Assembly: GCA_964434935.1 (NCBI GenBank)
Contig: CAYSWS010000009.1
Location: forward strand, 1 to 42,915
Direction: 5' to 3'
DNA: 42,915 nucleotides
Source of the DNA: CAYSWS01 sp964434935
GTDB taxonomy: Bacteria > Patescibacteriota > WWE3 > UBA101185 > UBA10185
Shown here: piece by piece, positions 15,931 through 23,091 of the stretch
Position numbering within the stretch: the stretch's first letter is position 1
Layout: each line of letters opens with the position of its first letter
Notes under the pieces: model-generated
Told to the model about the DNA's origin: nothing
The model's database searches: none
The model's input: only the letters and a program-made list of their open reading frames with translations
Translations under genes and position numbers: made by a program

Positions 15931-15936
15931 AATGCC

Positions 15937-16749
15937 ATGAAAATACTACCTATATGGCAGCCTGTAGGTTTTTCTACACACCTGATAGCCCAGAGAATAA
16001 GTGAAGGATATGGTACGAAAACCTCCCATACAGGAACCTTGGATCCTATGGCAGAGGGTGTGATCATAGTTTTGTTGGGTGAAGAGCGGCTAAGTAAGTT
16101 TGAATATGCACGGTGGTCTAAAAGTTACGATTTTGATATCATTTTTGGTTTTTCTACTGATTCTTATGATGGTTTAGGTATGATAGAAAGCAGGAATTTT
16201 TCTAATATACCCTCTCAGCAAGAAATAAACGATGTGCTGATTTCCCTCGTCGGACGTTACATGCAGACAGTGCCGCCGTTATCTACCAGGAAGGTGGCAG
16301 GCAAGCATCTTCACGAATATTATCGTGCGGGAATTGCAATGGAGTTACCTGAAAAAAAGGGAGAGATATACAAATTGGAGCTGAAAAGATTAGAAAAGCG
16401 GGATTTTTCGGAAATCGTACAAGACTTAGTGGAGAACATCTCTCTCGTGACGGGAGATTTCAGACAGGAGGAGATAATAAGGCAGTGGGAAAAGGAAATG
16501 AGAGAAAAAATACCAAAAATTACGATAGCGCATGTAAAAACATCTGTTTCTAAAGGAATATACATTCGCTCATTAGTACAAGACATAACAAAAAATATGG
16601 GAACAATTGGCTTTACTCACAATATTATTCGTACCAAAAACGGAAAATATGGTCAAAAAGATTGCCAAACCTTGGAAAACATATTTGGCCAAGATTTTAA
16701 AAAAGTGTATGATTTCCACTCCAAGTTCAAATCTACTATGGTAAAATGA
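15937..16749 (+). CDS. truB: tRNA pseudouridine-55 synthase
   Basis: A 270-residue TruB-family enzyme that converts U55 of the tRNA T-loop to pseudouridine. The catalytic motif HTGTLDPMAEGVI holds the nucleophile Asp36. KSYDFDIIFGFSTDSYDGLG and the VPPLSTRKVAGKHLHEYYRAG segment match the family, as does KGIYIRSLVQDI near the end of the catalytic domain. The first motif reads KILPIWQPVGFSTH in place of the usual VDKPxGxTSH, a lineage variant. There is no full C-terminal PUA domain. It is divergent from the rRNA methyltransferase. Confidence 0.92.
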   Translation: MKILPIWQPVGFSTHLIAQRISEGYGTKTSHTGTLDPMAEGVIIVLLGEERLSKFEYARWSKSYDFDIIFGFSTDSYDGLGMIESRNFSNIPSQQEINDVLISLVGRYMQTVPPLSTRKVAGKHLHEYYRAGIAMELPEKKGEIYKLELKRLEKRDFSEIVQDLVENISLVTGDFRQEEIIRQWEKEMREKIPKITIAHVKTSVSKGIYIRSLVQDITKNMGTIGFTHNIIRTKNGKYGQKDCQTLENIFGQDFKKVYDFHSKFKSTMVK

Positions 16750-16759
16750 CAATTGCTTT

Positions 16760-17122
16760 ATGAACACAGAAAAGATACAAGACAGATTAAGAATACTAAG
16801 CGACATCCAGAACGAGATAAAAAAGGTGCGTGAGGTTTATACCGAATCTTTGGAAGAGGACCAATCCTACATGGAGCTGCAGGAAGAGAAGAAAAAGGTC
16901 AGAGAGCAAAGCAGGACCACTAAACTAAGGATCATGAACAACCCCACATTTACCGAATACGAGAAGCACTTGAAGGAACTAAGAGAAGACATGAAGGAGA
17001 ACAAAGAGATCTTGGCCCAGGAAATTGCCGATTACTACAAGGAATCAGGCAAAATGGAAATAGTCGATGACGAAGGTAATACAAGAAAAGTCATATTTTC
17101 GGTCAAACTTATCAAAAACTGA
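16760..17122 (+). CDS. coiled-coil protein, unknown (120 aa)
   Basis: A 120-residue protein that is almost entirely charged helix: heptad-like runs of Glu, Lys and Leu over residues 1-95, then a short beta-like tail (EIVDDEGNTRKVIFSVKLI). No signal peptide or membrane segment. It lies 10 bases after truB and may be co-transcribed; a TAAAAT-like box overlaps the end of truB, so it may also have its own start. No family recognised. Confidence 0.65.
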   Translation: MNTEKIQDRLRILSDIQNEIKKVREVYTESLEEDQSYMELQEEKKKVREQSRTTKLRIMNNPTFTEYEKHLKELREDMKENKEILAQEIADYYKESGKMEIVDDEGNTRKVIFSVKLIKN

Positions 17123-17164
17123 GAAAATTAGAAAATGTAATGAATTTATGAGAGAATTAGCATT

Positions 17165-17290
17165 ATGGCAAGGAATAAAGCACACGATCAAATAAAATTG
17201 GTCAAAGGAAAAATGGCCAAAAAGAAAAAACACGCTCAGGCCAACAAGATCAGAAGAAAAATCAGGCAAAAATCAAAGCGCGTGTGTTAA
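17165..17290 (+). CDS. very basic 41-residue peptide, candidate small gene
   Basis: An ATG-to-TAA frame of 41 codons encodes a peptide with 12 Lys and 5 Arg but only one acidic residue. It has a KMAKKKKHAQ core, an IRRKIRQKSKR end and a final Cys. The composition resembles a nucleic-acid or ribosome-binding tail protein. It occupies most of the space between the coiled-coil gene and the prenyltransferase gene and matches the codon style of its neighbours. No Shine-Dalgarno and only a weak -10-like box are present, and low complexity limits confidence. No family recognised. Confidence 0.45.
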   Translation: MARNKAHDQIKLVKGKMAKKKKHAQANKIRRKIRQKSKRVC

Positions 17291-17332
17291 TGACGTGCCA
17301 AAACTGTAATTGTATTAGATAATTACAAAGAG

Positions 17333-18121
17333 ATGACAATAGACGAACAATTTAACTCCATTCCCAAAGAAGACCTCCCTAAGCACATGGCCATTATACC
17401 TAATGGTAATAGGACGTGGGCCAAGTTAAATGGTCTCACGGCTATGGAGGGGCATAACACCGGTGTGGAAGTGCTCATAAAGTTTTCCCGCATGATCAGG
17501 CAATGGGGCATTCATACAGCTACAGTGTGGGGCAGTTCTACGGAAAATTTGGTGAGAAGAGATCCTAGGGAAGTAGCAAATTTGTTCAAACTTTTGCATT
17601 ACGTTTTGGAAACTACGGCCGAAGAATCTGACAGGGATGGGGTCAGGCTTATACATATAGGCAATAAAGAGAAATTACCTAAAGACCTGGTCAAAAAGAT
17701 CGTTTTCTGGGAGGAAAAGACCAAGAACAACAAAAATCACGTGGCTAATATCGCTTTTGCTTATGGTGGGCACGATGAACTATTCAGGGGTATGAGGAAG
17801 GCTTTTGCGGATATTCAGACCGGAAAAATTACCTTCGATGACCTGGAAAAAGTTACCGGTACTTATCAGGAAAAATACCCATATCATTTGTTCAAAGATT
17901 ACCTGGACACAAAAGATCAGCCCTATCCTTACCCTGACCTTATTATCAGAACTGCCGGAGAGCATAGACTAAGCGGTTTTATGCCTTGGCAAAGTGTTTA
18001 TTCGGAGTACTATTCAACAACACTGCTCATGCCGGAAATGACGGAGGAAGAATTCAAAAAAGCTATCATAGCTTATGCCAACAGGGATAGATCTTTCGGT
18101 GGGGATAAGACAAAATTATAG
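17333..18121 (+). CDS. uppS: cis-prenyltransferase (UppS family), Asp-to-Asn variant
   Basis: A 262-residue member of the undecaprenyl diphosphate synthase family, which makes the polyprenyl carrier for envelope sugars. Conserved blocks are present: GHNTGVE, a STEN motif, NIAFAYGGHDEL, and IIRTAGEHRLSGFMPWQSVYSEYY, whose Arg, Arg and Ser bind diphosphate. In the first block the usual MDGNGRWA or PDGNRRWA reads PNGNRTWA: the catalytic, Mg-binding Asp (D26 in E. coli) is Asn24 (codon AAT). A -10-like GATAAT and a weak AAAGAG precede the ATG. The gene may be a functional variant or a partner subunit that has lost catalysis. Confidence 0.85.
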   Translation: MTIDEQFNSIPKEDLPKHMAIIPNGNRTWAKLNGLTAMEGHNTGVEVLIKFSRMIRQWGIHTATVWGSSTENLVRRDPREVANLFKLLHYVLETTAEESDRDGVRLIHIGNKEKLPKDLVKKIVFWEEKTKNNKNHVANIAFAYGGHDELFRGMRKAFADIQTGKITFDDLEKVTGTYQEKYPYHLFKDYLDTKDQPYPYPDLIIRTAGEHRLSGFMPWQSVYSEYYSTTLLMPEMTEEEFKKAIIAYANRDRSFGGDKTKL

Positions 18122-18122
18122 T

Positions 18123-18581
18123 TTATTCTTCCAAGCTGCTGTCAAGGTAACTGTTTTCGATGGCATCCAAATTCAATTTATCCATTTCCGACACTTCCAG
18201 ACTAGGGTTTAGTTTTGTGGGGTCGGTTTGCATAGGTGTATTGTCCTCCTCAGGCATTTGTCCCGTATCTTTTGGTATGGAGGTCTCCTCTTTTGTCTGA
18301 TCGAAGTTTATGTTCAGTGGGTTTCCACCCATTTTTAGAGCAAAAACCAAACTTACAACTGCCACTATACCGAGGATAATGGTCAACGCCAGTAAAAATG
18401 ACATTTTGGTCTGTTCGTGGGTGTGTATATTAGTGACGGGAATGACAGCCGGAGCTTTTGGCATTGGGATGGTTTGAGGCTCTTCTGTCAAGGGCTGTAC
18501 CGCTTGTACTTGCACATCTTGAGGTTGTTCAGGCTCAGCTGATGGAATATTCATATTTACTTCATTATTTTGTTCATTCAT
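18123..18581 (-). CDS. single-pass membrane protein, second gene of duplicated envelope module (copy A)
   Basis: 152 residues: a long Pro/Gln/Glu-rich N-terminal tail (1-60), one membrane helix (about 62-84), then an acidic tail ending MDKLNLDAIENSYLDSSLEE. The order is tail, helix, then an acidic C-terminal motif rich in Leu, Asp and Glu. The shorter protein at 22777-23085 shares the helix followed by the acidic tail ending in a similar motif. Its start overlaps the stop of the secreted partner gene by 4 bp (18578-18581), so the two are translated together. No known family. Confidence 0.75.
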   Translation of the reverse strand: MNEQNNEVNMNIPSAEPEQPQDVQVQAVQPLTEEPQTIPMPKAPAVIPVTNIHTHEQTKMSFLLALTIILGIVAVVSLVFALKMGGNPLNINFDQTKEETSIPKDTGQMPEEDNTPMQTDPTKLNPSLEVSEMDKLNLDAIENSYLDSSLEE

Positions 18582-19078
18582 CCGCTTATTTTCTCCAACG
18601 ATAGAATATCTTCTCTCATCGTATTAGCATAGAATTCTGAGATATTTCTCGCACTTTCTCTAACTTTACCTAAAGCATTCTTTGCTAAGACAAAATTTTT
18701 AGCGTAAACATCTTCCTTACCGCAAGCACTATCTGCGGCGGTAGTCAGGGCTTTAATAAAGGCGGCATAATTTTTATCGAAAGTGTCTATGAGGGCATCC
18801 AATTTATCAAGATCATCGTTAAGCTTTAAAGTATCGTATCCTAGAACGTCGGCTTTTTCCGCCAGGGCAGCGCTTTTCAAATATAGGATCTGATAGGTAA
18901 GGATGTGGTTTGGTTTGGCGGCACTGTAAGAAGTGATCTTGTCGGAAATTTTTTCCTGCGCTAATTTACAATCTGGAGTGTTTACTTCTTTTGTAATTTC
19001 TGCCGACTGGGCAAAAGCCACTAAAAATGAAGAAACCACAAATAAGCTTAGTACTAGGGCAATAAACTTAGCTTTCAT
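18578..19078 (-). CDS. secreted helical two-cysteine protein, first gene of duplicated envelope module (copy A)
   Basis: 166 residues with a signal peptide (hydrophobic core about residues 5-22, likely cut near AFAQSA). The mature part is helical, with two cysteines separated by exactly 81 residues, one in TPDCKLA and one in SACGKED, followed by a helix ending MREDILSL. It aligns without gaps between the cysteines with the product of 22098-22784. A disulfide or cofactor role for the Cys pair is possible. Function unknown. It is divergent from the ROK kinase, with 45 bases between start codons. Confidence 0.8.
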   Translation of the reverse strand: MKAKFIALVLSLFVVSSFLVAFAQSAEITKEVNTPDCKLAQEKISDKITSYSAAKPNHILTYQILYLKSAALAEKADVLGYDTLKLNDDLDKLDALIDTFDKNYAAFIKALTTAADSACGKEDVYAKNFVLAKNALGKVRESARNISEFYANTMREDILSLEKISG

Positions 19079-19086
19079 ACCAATAT

Positions 19087-19092
19087 AGTATA
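19087..19092 (-). promoter_or_regulatory. -10 box for the copy-A envelope module
   Basis: Minus strand TATACT (19092-19087), eight bases, then ATG at 19078. No Shine-Dalgarno. Confidence 0.5.
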
Positions 19093-19111
19093 TCTTAAAT
19101 TAACCCGTGTG

Positions 19112-19117
19112 TATAAT
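19112..19117 (+). promoter_or_regulatory. -10 box that fixes the start of the ROK kinase
   Basis: TATAAT at 19112-19117, then six bases, then ATG at 19124. An upstream in-frame GTG at 19109 would contain the -10 box in its own coding sequence, so 19124 is the better start. Confidence 0.6.
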
Positions 19118-19123
19118 AAAATC

Positions 19124-19960
19124 ATGTATATTTCCATTGACCTGGGAGGAACAAACACCAGAGTCGCTTCTTCAAAAGATCTTAAAAGTATTTTGGGCGT
19201 GGAGAAAGTTCATACTGAGCAAAACGTGGCCATAGAGAGAAAAGTTATTTTGGATGCTATTAGAAAGCTCAGCGGGGGAGAGAAGATAGAAAGAACGTGC
19301 ATAGGAATTCCCGGGATGGTAAATAAAAAGAACATGAAATTCAACAAAATTCCCAACATACCTTCTTTAACAGGACTTTCATATGAGGAATTATTCAGGA
19401 ACGAAATTGATCCGGGTATTTTGTTAGTGGAAAATGATGCAACATTGGCTGGTTTAGGTGAGGCAGTAATGGGTGCAGGGCAGAACTATGACGTGGTGGC
19501 ATATCTAACGTTGGGAACCGGTGTAGGCGGGGTGAGAATATCAGGCAAGAAGATAGATCCTCACCAAAATTATTCCGAACCCGGGCATATGATCATTCAA
19601 GAGGAGGGCCGTTTCTTTAAGCCTTGTGAGCAACACGGGTGCTTGGAATCGTACATTTCCGGGACAGCCTTCAAGCAGATACACGGTGTGAGTCCCTCCG
19701 AATGCGAAGATCAGGATATCTGGGATAAATACGCTAAAAAATTGGCCTTAGGTATCATAAACACATTGGCCATGTGGGGACCTGATATTGTCGTACTGGG
19801 AGGAAGTATGGCCAATAAATTCGAAACATACTTCAAAGATCCTCTTCTGGAACAGCTTTCCCGCCATGAGCTTTTCACCATCCCCCCTATTGTAAGATCC
19901 GCCTTAGGTGACGATTCAGGTATATACGGAGGTTTGGTGCTGTTGAGCCAAAGTATCTAG
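19124..19960 (+). CDS. ROK-family sugar kinase
   Basis: 278 residues. The phosphate-1 motif SIDLGGTNTRVA is at the very N terminus. The catalytic Asp lies in VENDATLAGLGEAVMG and the phosphate-2 loop in LTLGTGVGGVRI. The zinc region reads GHMI, then CEQHGCLESYISG. The usual ROK motif CxCGxxGC lacks its first Cys here, so only His and two Cys remain as clear ligands. It most likely phosphorylates glucose or a related hexose at C6; N-acetyl sugars are possible. The gene continues after 7 bases into a DUF3179 gene. Confidence 0.88.
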   Translation: MYISIDLGGTNTRVASSKDLKSILGVEKVHTEQNVAIERKVILDAIRKLSGGEKIERTCIGIPGMVNKKNMKFNKIPNIPSLTGLSYEELFRNEIDPGILLVENDATLAGLGEAVMGAGQNYDVVAYLTLGTGVGGVRISGKKIDPHQNYSEPGHMIIQEEGRFFKPCEQHGCLESYISGTAFKQIHGVSPSECEDQDIWDKYAKKLALGIINTLAMWGPDIVVLGGSMANKFETYFKDPLLEQLSRHELFTIPPIVRSALGDDSGIYGGLVLLSQSI

Positions 19961-19967
19961 GAATTAT

Positions 19968-20963
19968 ATGAAAAAATTACTACCTATAACCTTTACTGCT
20001 TTAATAGTAATTGCTGGAGTGGCTTTCTTGATCTATAAATTTCCCATTTCCGAAGAAAGATCTGAAGACATTCTCAAATTCATAGAAGGTACACCGTCAG
20101 TAGTTGAGATCACTACAGATTATGAAGGAGCCAAGATAGATCCGGTCAAATTATTAAGAGGTTGTCCGGTCAAAGATTGCATACCCTCCATAGACGAACC
20201 GGAATTCGAAACCTTAGCCGAAGCCGACACTTGGCTAAATGATGACGACAGGGTCTTTGGCCTGGTTTATAACGGAGTGGAGAAAGCTTATCCGCAAAGG
20301 ATACTGAATTGGCACGAAATAGTGAATGATACGGTGGGCGGGGATCCGGTAGGGATAACTTTTTGTCCCTTCTGCGGCACAGCCGTAGCTTTTATCAGAA
20401 AAGTTAACGGAGAGACCACCACTTTTGGAGTTTCCGGCTACTTATATAATAGCGATCTTATTATGTACGACCGTAAAGAAGGTAATTTGTGGCAGCAATT
20501 GACATTGGAGGCTATTATTGGGCCGGCTGCTCGCAGAAATGAAGAATTACAGTGGGTAGGCGTGTCCACGACCGACTGGGCTTATTGGAAAAAGCAGCAC
20601 CCTCATACTCAAGTTCTGTCTAAGCCTAAAAATTTTATCCGAGATTATGATCGTTATCCTTACGGAAGTTATGAAGAAAACAGCGAAGTGAGATTTGGGG
20701 CTGAAGTTACGGACAAGAGACTTCATCCTAAGGACATTGTTTACGGGGTTGTGGTCAATGATCAAGCCAAGGCCTATCCTCTGACCAAACTCGAGCTGCA
20801 GCCGAATTTTCAGGATAAGATAGGTCAGGTATCAGTGATGATAAATTATGCTATCGACGGTACTATGACTGTTACTAATGTTGCTACCAAGGAACAATAC
20901 AAAGTACAAAGATCTTTCTGGTTCGCGTGGGCTGTCTTTAATCCGGGAACAGATCTTTATTGA
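19968..20963 (+). CDS. DUF3179 domain protein, membrane-anchored or secreted
   Basis: 331 residues with an N-terminal hydrophobic segment (about 5-24) acting as a signal or anchor. The DUF3179 (PF11376) hallmarks are clear: VEKAYPQRILNWHEIVND, GITFCPFCGTAVAF with its CxxC pair, FGVSGYLYNSDLIMYD, LWQQLTLEAIIG, and a final FWFAWAVFNPGTDLY. An extra CPVKDC pair lies near residue 65. The family's biochemistry is not established. It is seven bases after the ROK kinase and twelve bases before TGT, so the three are likely one transcript. Confidence 0.88.
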   Translation: MKKLLPITFTALIVIAGVAFLIYKFPISEERSEDILKFIEGTPSVVEITTDYEGAKIDPVKLLRGCPVKDCIPSIDEPEFETLAEADTWLNDDDRVFGLVYNGVEKAYPQRILNWHEIVNDTVGGDPVGITFCPFCGTAVAFIRKVNGETTTFGVSGYLYNSDLIMYDRKEGNLWQQLTLEAIIGPAARRNEELQWVGVSTTDWAYWKKQHPHTQVLSKPKNFIRDYDRYPYGSYEENSEVRFGAEVTDKRLHPKDIVYGVVVNDQAKAYPLTKLELQPNFQDKIGQVSVMINYAIDGTMTVTNVATKEQYKVQRSFWFAWAVFNPGTDLY

Positions 20964-20975
20964 CGGTTCTTACCC

Positions 20976-22064
20976 ATGAAAAGTGTAACTATTAAAGGCA
21001 GATCTTATAAACTACCTATTTATCTACCCGACGCTACCAAAGGTGTGACAAAAAGCATCGATGTCCAAGATCTGGTGAAAGCCGGTATAGAAGGAGTGGT
21101 CGTTAACACCTATCATCTAATGAATTCTCCGGGCATTAAAGTGCTAAAAGAATTTAATGGTATTAAATCATTCATGAATTTTTCCGAACTGGTAGTTTCA
21201 GATAGCGGAGGTTGGCAGGTTTTCTCTCTCATCCGTAGAAATGGTCGGCAAGGCAAGATCGAGGATAAAGGAGTGACCTTTTTAGAAGAAAATAAAAAAG
21301 AGGTGAAAATTTTTACACCCGAGATATCTATCAAAACTCAATTTGTCATAAATTCGGATATCGTTATATGTTTGGACGATTTTACATCTCCTCAAGCCAC
21401 AAAAACTCAAGCTAAAGAAACAGTGAGAAGAACACTATGGTGGGCTAAAAGGTCCAAGGTTGAGTTTAATAGAATGCTCAAAAAATACGGCCTTAGTGAA
21501 AAAAACAGACCTCATTTATATGCCGTGGTCCAGGGCGGTTACTTTAAAGAGCTTAGAAAAGAATGTGCACTGGGATTGCAAGAGATAGGTTTTGACGGTT
21601 ATGGATACGGAGGTTATGTGGTAGATGAAAAAGGTAATTTAGACCTGGAACTTTCACAATATATTTGTGATCTTCTCCCGCAGGATAAGCCCAAGTTTGC
21701 TCTTGGTATAGGAAGACCTAAGGACATTGTCAATTTGTCGATGATGGGCTGGGACATTTTTGATTGTACCCTGCCCACCAGGGATGCCCGGCACAAAAGG
21801 TTATACTCTTTGGAGGGAAAGCCCGCAAAAGCAAAAGACCTAACAAAACCTAGCGCATTTTCTTATATTTATATTGATAAAAAAATTTACGAACATGACC
21901 AAAAACCCATCAGCGCATCATGCTCTTGTCATACCTGCCAAAATTTTTCTCGAGCCTATCTGAGACACCTTTTTAAAATAGGGGATACTTTGGCTTACCG
22001 CCTGGCTACCATTCATAATATTGCCACCTACTCTCGGGTCATAGAAATATTACGTACAAATTGA
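20976..22064 (+). CDS. tgt: tRNA-guanine transglycosylase (TGT) family
   Basis: 362 residues. The substrate Asp is in VVSDSGGWQVF and VVQGGYFKEL follows. The catalytic nucleophile region is WDIFDCTLPTRDARH. The zinc site CSCHTCQNFSRAYLRHLF retains the Cys ligands and His. The loop that is GGLAVGE in bacterial TGT reads YGGYVVDE, so base preference may differ from preQ1. The family exchanges guanine for a 7-deazaguanine at tRNA position 34 in bacteria. No queuosine synthesis genes are visible in the window, so the base may be salvaged. Confidence 0.88.
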   Translation: MKSVTIKGRSYKLPIYLPDATKGVTKSIDVQDLVKAGIEGVVVNTYHLMNSPGIKVLKEFNGIKSFMNFSELVVSDSGGWQVFSLIRRNGRQGKIEDKGVTFLEENKKEVKIFTPEISIKTQFVINSDIVICLDDFTSPQATKTQAKETVRRTLWWAKRSKVEFNRMLKKYGLSEKNRPHLYAVVQGGYFKELRKECALGLQEIGFDGYGYGGYVVDEKGNLDLELSQYICDLLPQDKPKFALGIGRPKDIVNLSMMGWDIFDCTLPTRDARHKRLYSLEGKPAKAKDLTKPSAFSYIYIDKKIYEHDQKPISASCSCHTCQNFSRAYLRHLFKIGDTLAYRLATIHNIATYSRVIEILRTN

Positions 22065-22097
22065 CACTATTTGGGTATTTATATATCCTAAAGCTAT

Positions 22098-22784
22098 ATG
22101 AAAAAGTCCCTTGTTTCCCTCTTATTTCTTTCTCTCCTTGTAATTACCATAAACGGTCAAGCACTGGCCGAAGGGAATGGTGACAGCAGTATTTTCGAAA
22201 AATTCAAAAGCAGTTTTCATAAAAAAACCCCGGAAGAAATAGAGAAATACAAGCAGGAGCTCAGGCAGCAAAAACAAAATGTTGAGACCAGACAGGTGGA
22301 AGTGGAAGAGAAAAAAGAGCAAAGAATACTCAATCTGTGTGAGGTGCTTGGGGAGCGAGTGCAAAACAAGATCTCCATGTTCGAAAAACACAAAGATGAC
22401 CACGTGGCCAATTATCAAAAAGCCAGGGAAAAATTACAAAAAATTGTGAATGAGTTAGAAGCTAAGGGTTACGACGTCACAGAATTAAGAACCGACCTGG
22501 TAAAGTTCGATACCATGATAAAAGACTACGCTCAGCTATATATGAATTTTATCGACAGCTTGAAAAATACTCAGGGCTATGCTTGTGGAGAATCTGACGG
22601 TGATTATAAAGATGCTTTAAGCAAATCTCACGAGTTACTAAGACAGCTGCAAGAAAAGAGGAAAGAGCTGAGGTTTTTTTACAGAGATGAGATCAGGGAA
22701 GACATAAAGGATCTGAGAAAACAGGCCAGGGAGCAGTTGGTGGAGATGAACAAAAAAGGTTTAACGGAGGAAAACAGTGAATAA
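22098..22784 (+). CDS. secreted helical two-cysteine protein, first gene of duplicated envelope module (copy B)
   Basis: 228 residues with a signal peptide (core about 5-20, likely cut after ALA). It is longer than copy A because of an N-terminal coiled-coil-like extension of about 60 residues rich in Gln, Glu and Lys, and a longer C-terminal helix. The cysteines in LNLCEVLG and GYACGES are 81 residues apart, exactly as in copy A. By eye 22 of those 81 positions are identical without gaps, including GYD, DL, KxD and FI. REDI near the end is also shared. Its stop overlaps the next start by 8 bp. Confidence 0.8.
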   Translation: MKKSLVSLLFLSLLVITINGQALAEGNGDSSIFEKFKSSFHKKTPEEIEKYKQELRQQKQNVETRQVEVEEKKEQRILNLCEVLGERVQNKISMFEKHKDDHVANYQKAREKLQKIVNELEAKGYDVTELRTDLVKFDTMIKDYAQLYMNFIDSLKNTQGYACGESDGDYKDALSKSHELLRQLQEKRKELRFFYRDEIREDIKDLRKQAREQLVEMNKKGLTEENSE

Positions 22785-23085
22785 AAATCATGAAAATGGC
22801 GCTTTATCAGTAATTCTTATCTTATTGGTTGTAGCAGCCATAGGCTTACTGACTTACTTATTTATTTCTTCCCGCGCGCAGCCTCAAACTATGATGGAAG
22901 AAACTACATTTGTGACCACCCAGGAAGAAAGCGCCCCTACCGAGACCCCAGACGAGGAATTCGCGCCGGTGGAAGAGGATGAGACCACTCCGGAAGAGAT
23001 AAATAACCAAGCTTTGGACGAACTTGACCAGCTGATACTCTCTGTGGAAGGAACCGAGGACCTGTCTGATCTGGGAGATTACTAA
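22777..23085 (+). CDS. single-pass membrane protein, second gene of duplicated envelope module (copy B)
   Basis: 102 residues: a short N terminus, one membrane helix (about 11-31), then a Thr/Glu/Pro-rich acidic region and a C-terminal motif ALDELDQLILSVEGTEDLSDL. This resembles the acidic Leu/Asp/Glu end of the 18123-18581 product, which follows its own two-cysteine partner in the same order. The gene overlaps its partner by 8 bp, so equal production is likely. It probably sits in the membrane with the acidic tail available for binding the secreted partner (inference). Confidence 0.75.
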   Translation: MNKNHENGALSVILILLVVAAIGLLTYLFISSRAQPQTMMEETTFVTTQEESAPTETPDEEFAPVEEDETTPEEINNQALDELDQLILSVEGTEDLSDLGDY

Positions 23086-23091
23086 AAGACC

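Noticed and set aside
17148..17195. Short 15-codon frame upstream of and overlapping the basic small gene
   Set aside because: Too short and without a start signal; could be an upstream reading frame but nothing supports translation.
19109..19123. Upstream GTG start for the ROK kinase
   Set aside because: It would place the TATAAT box inside the coding sequence. The ATG at 19124 starts right at the conserved DLGGTN motif.
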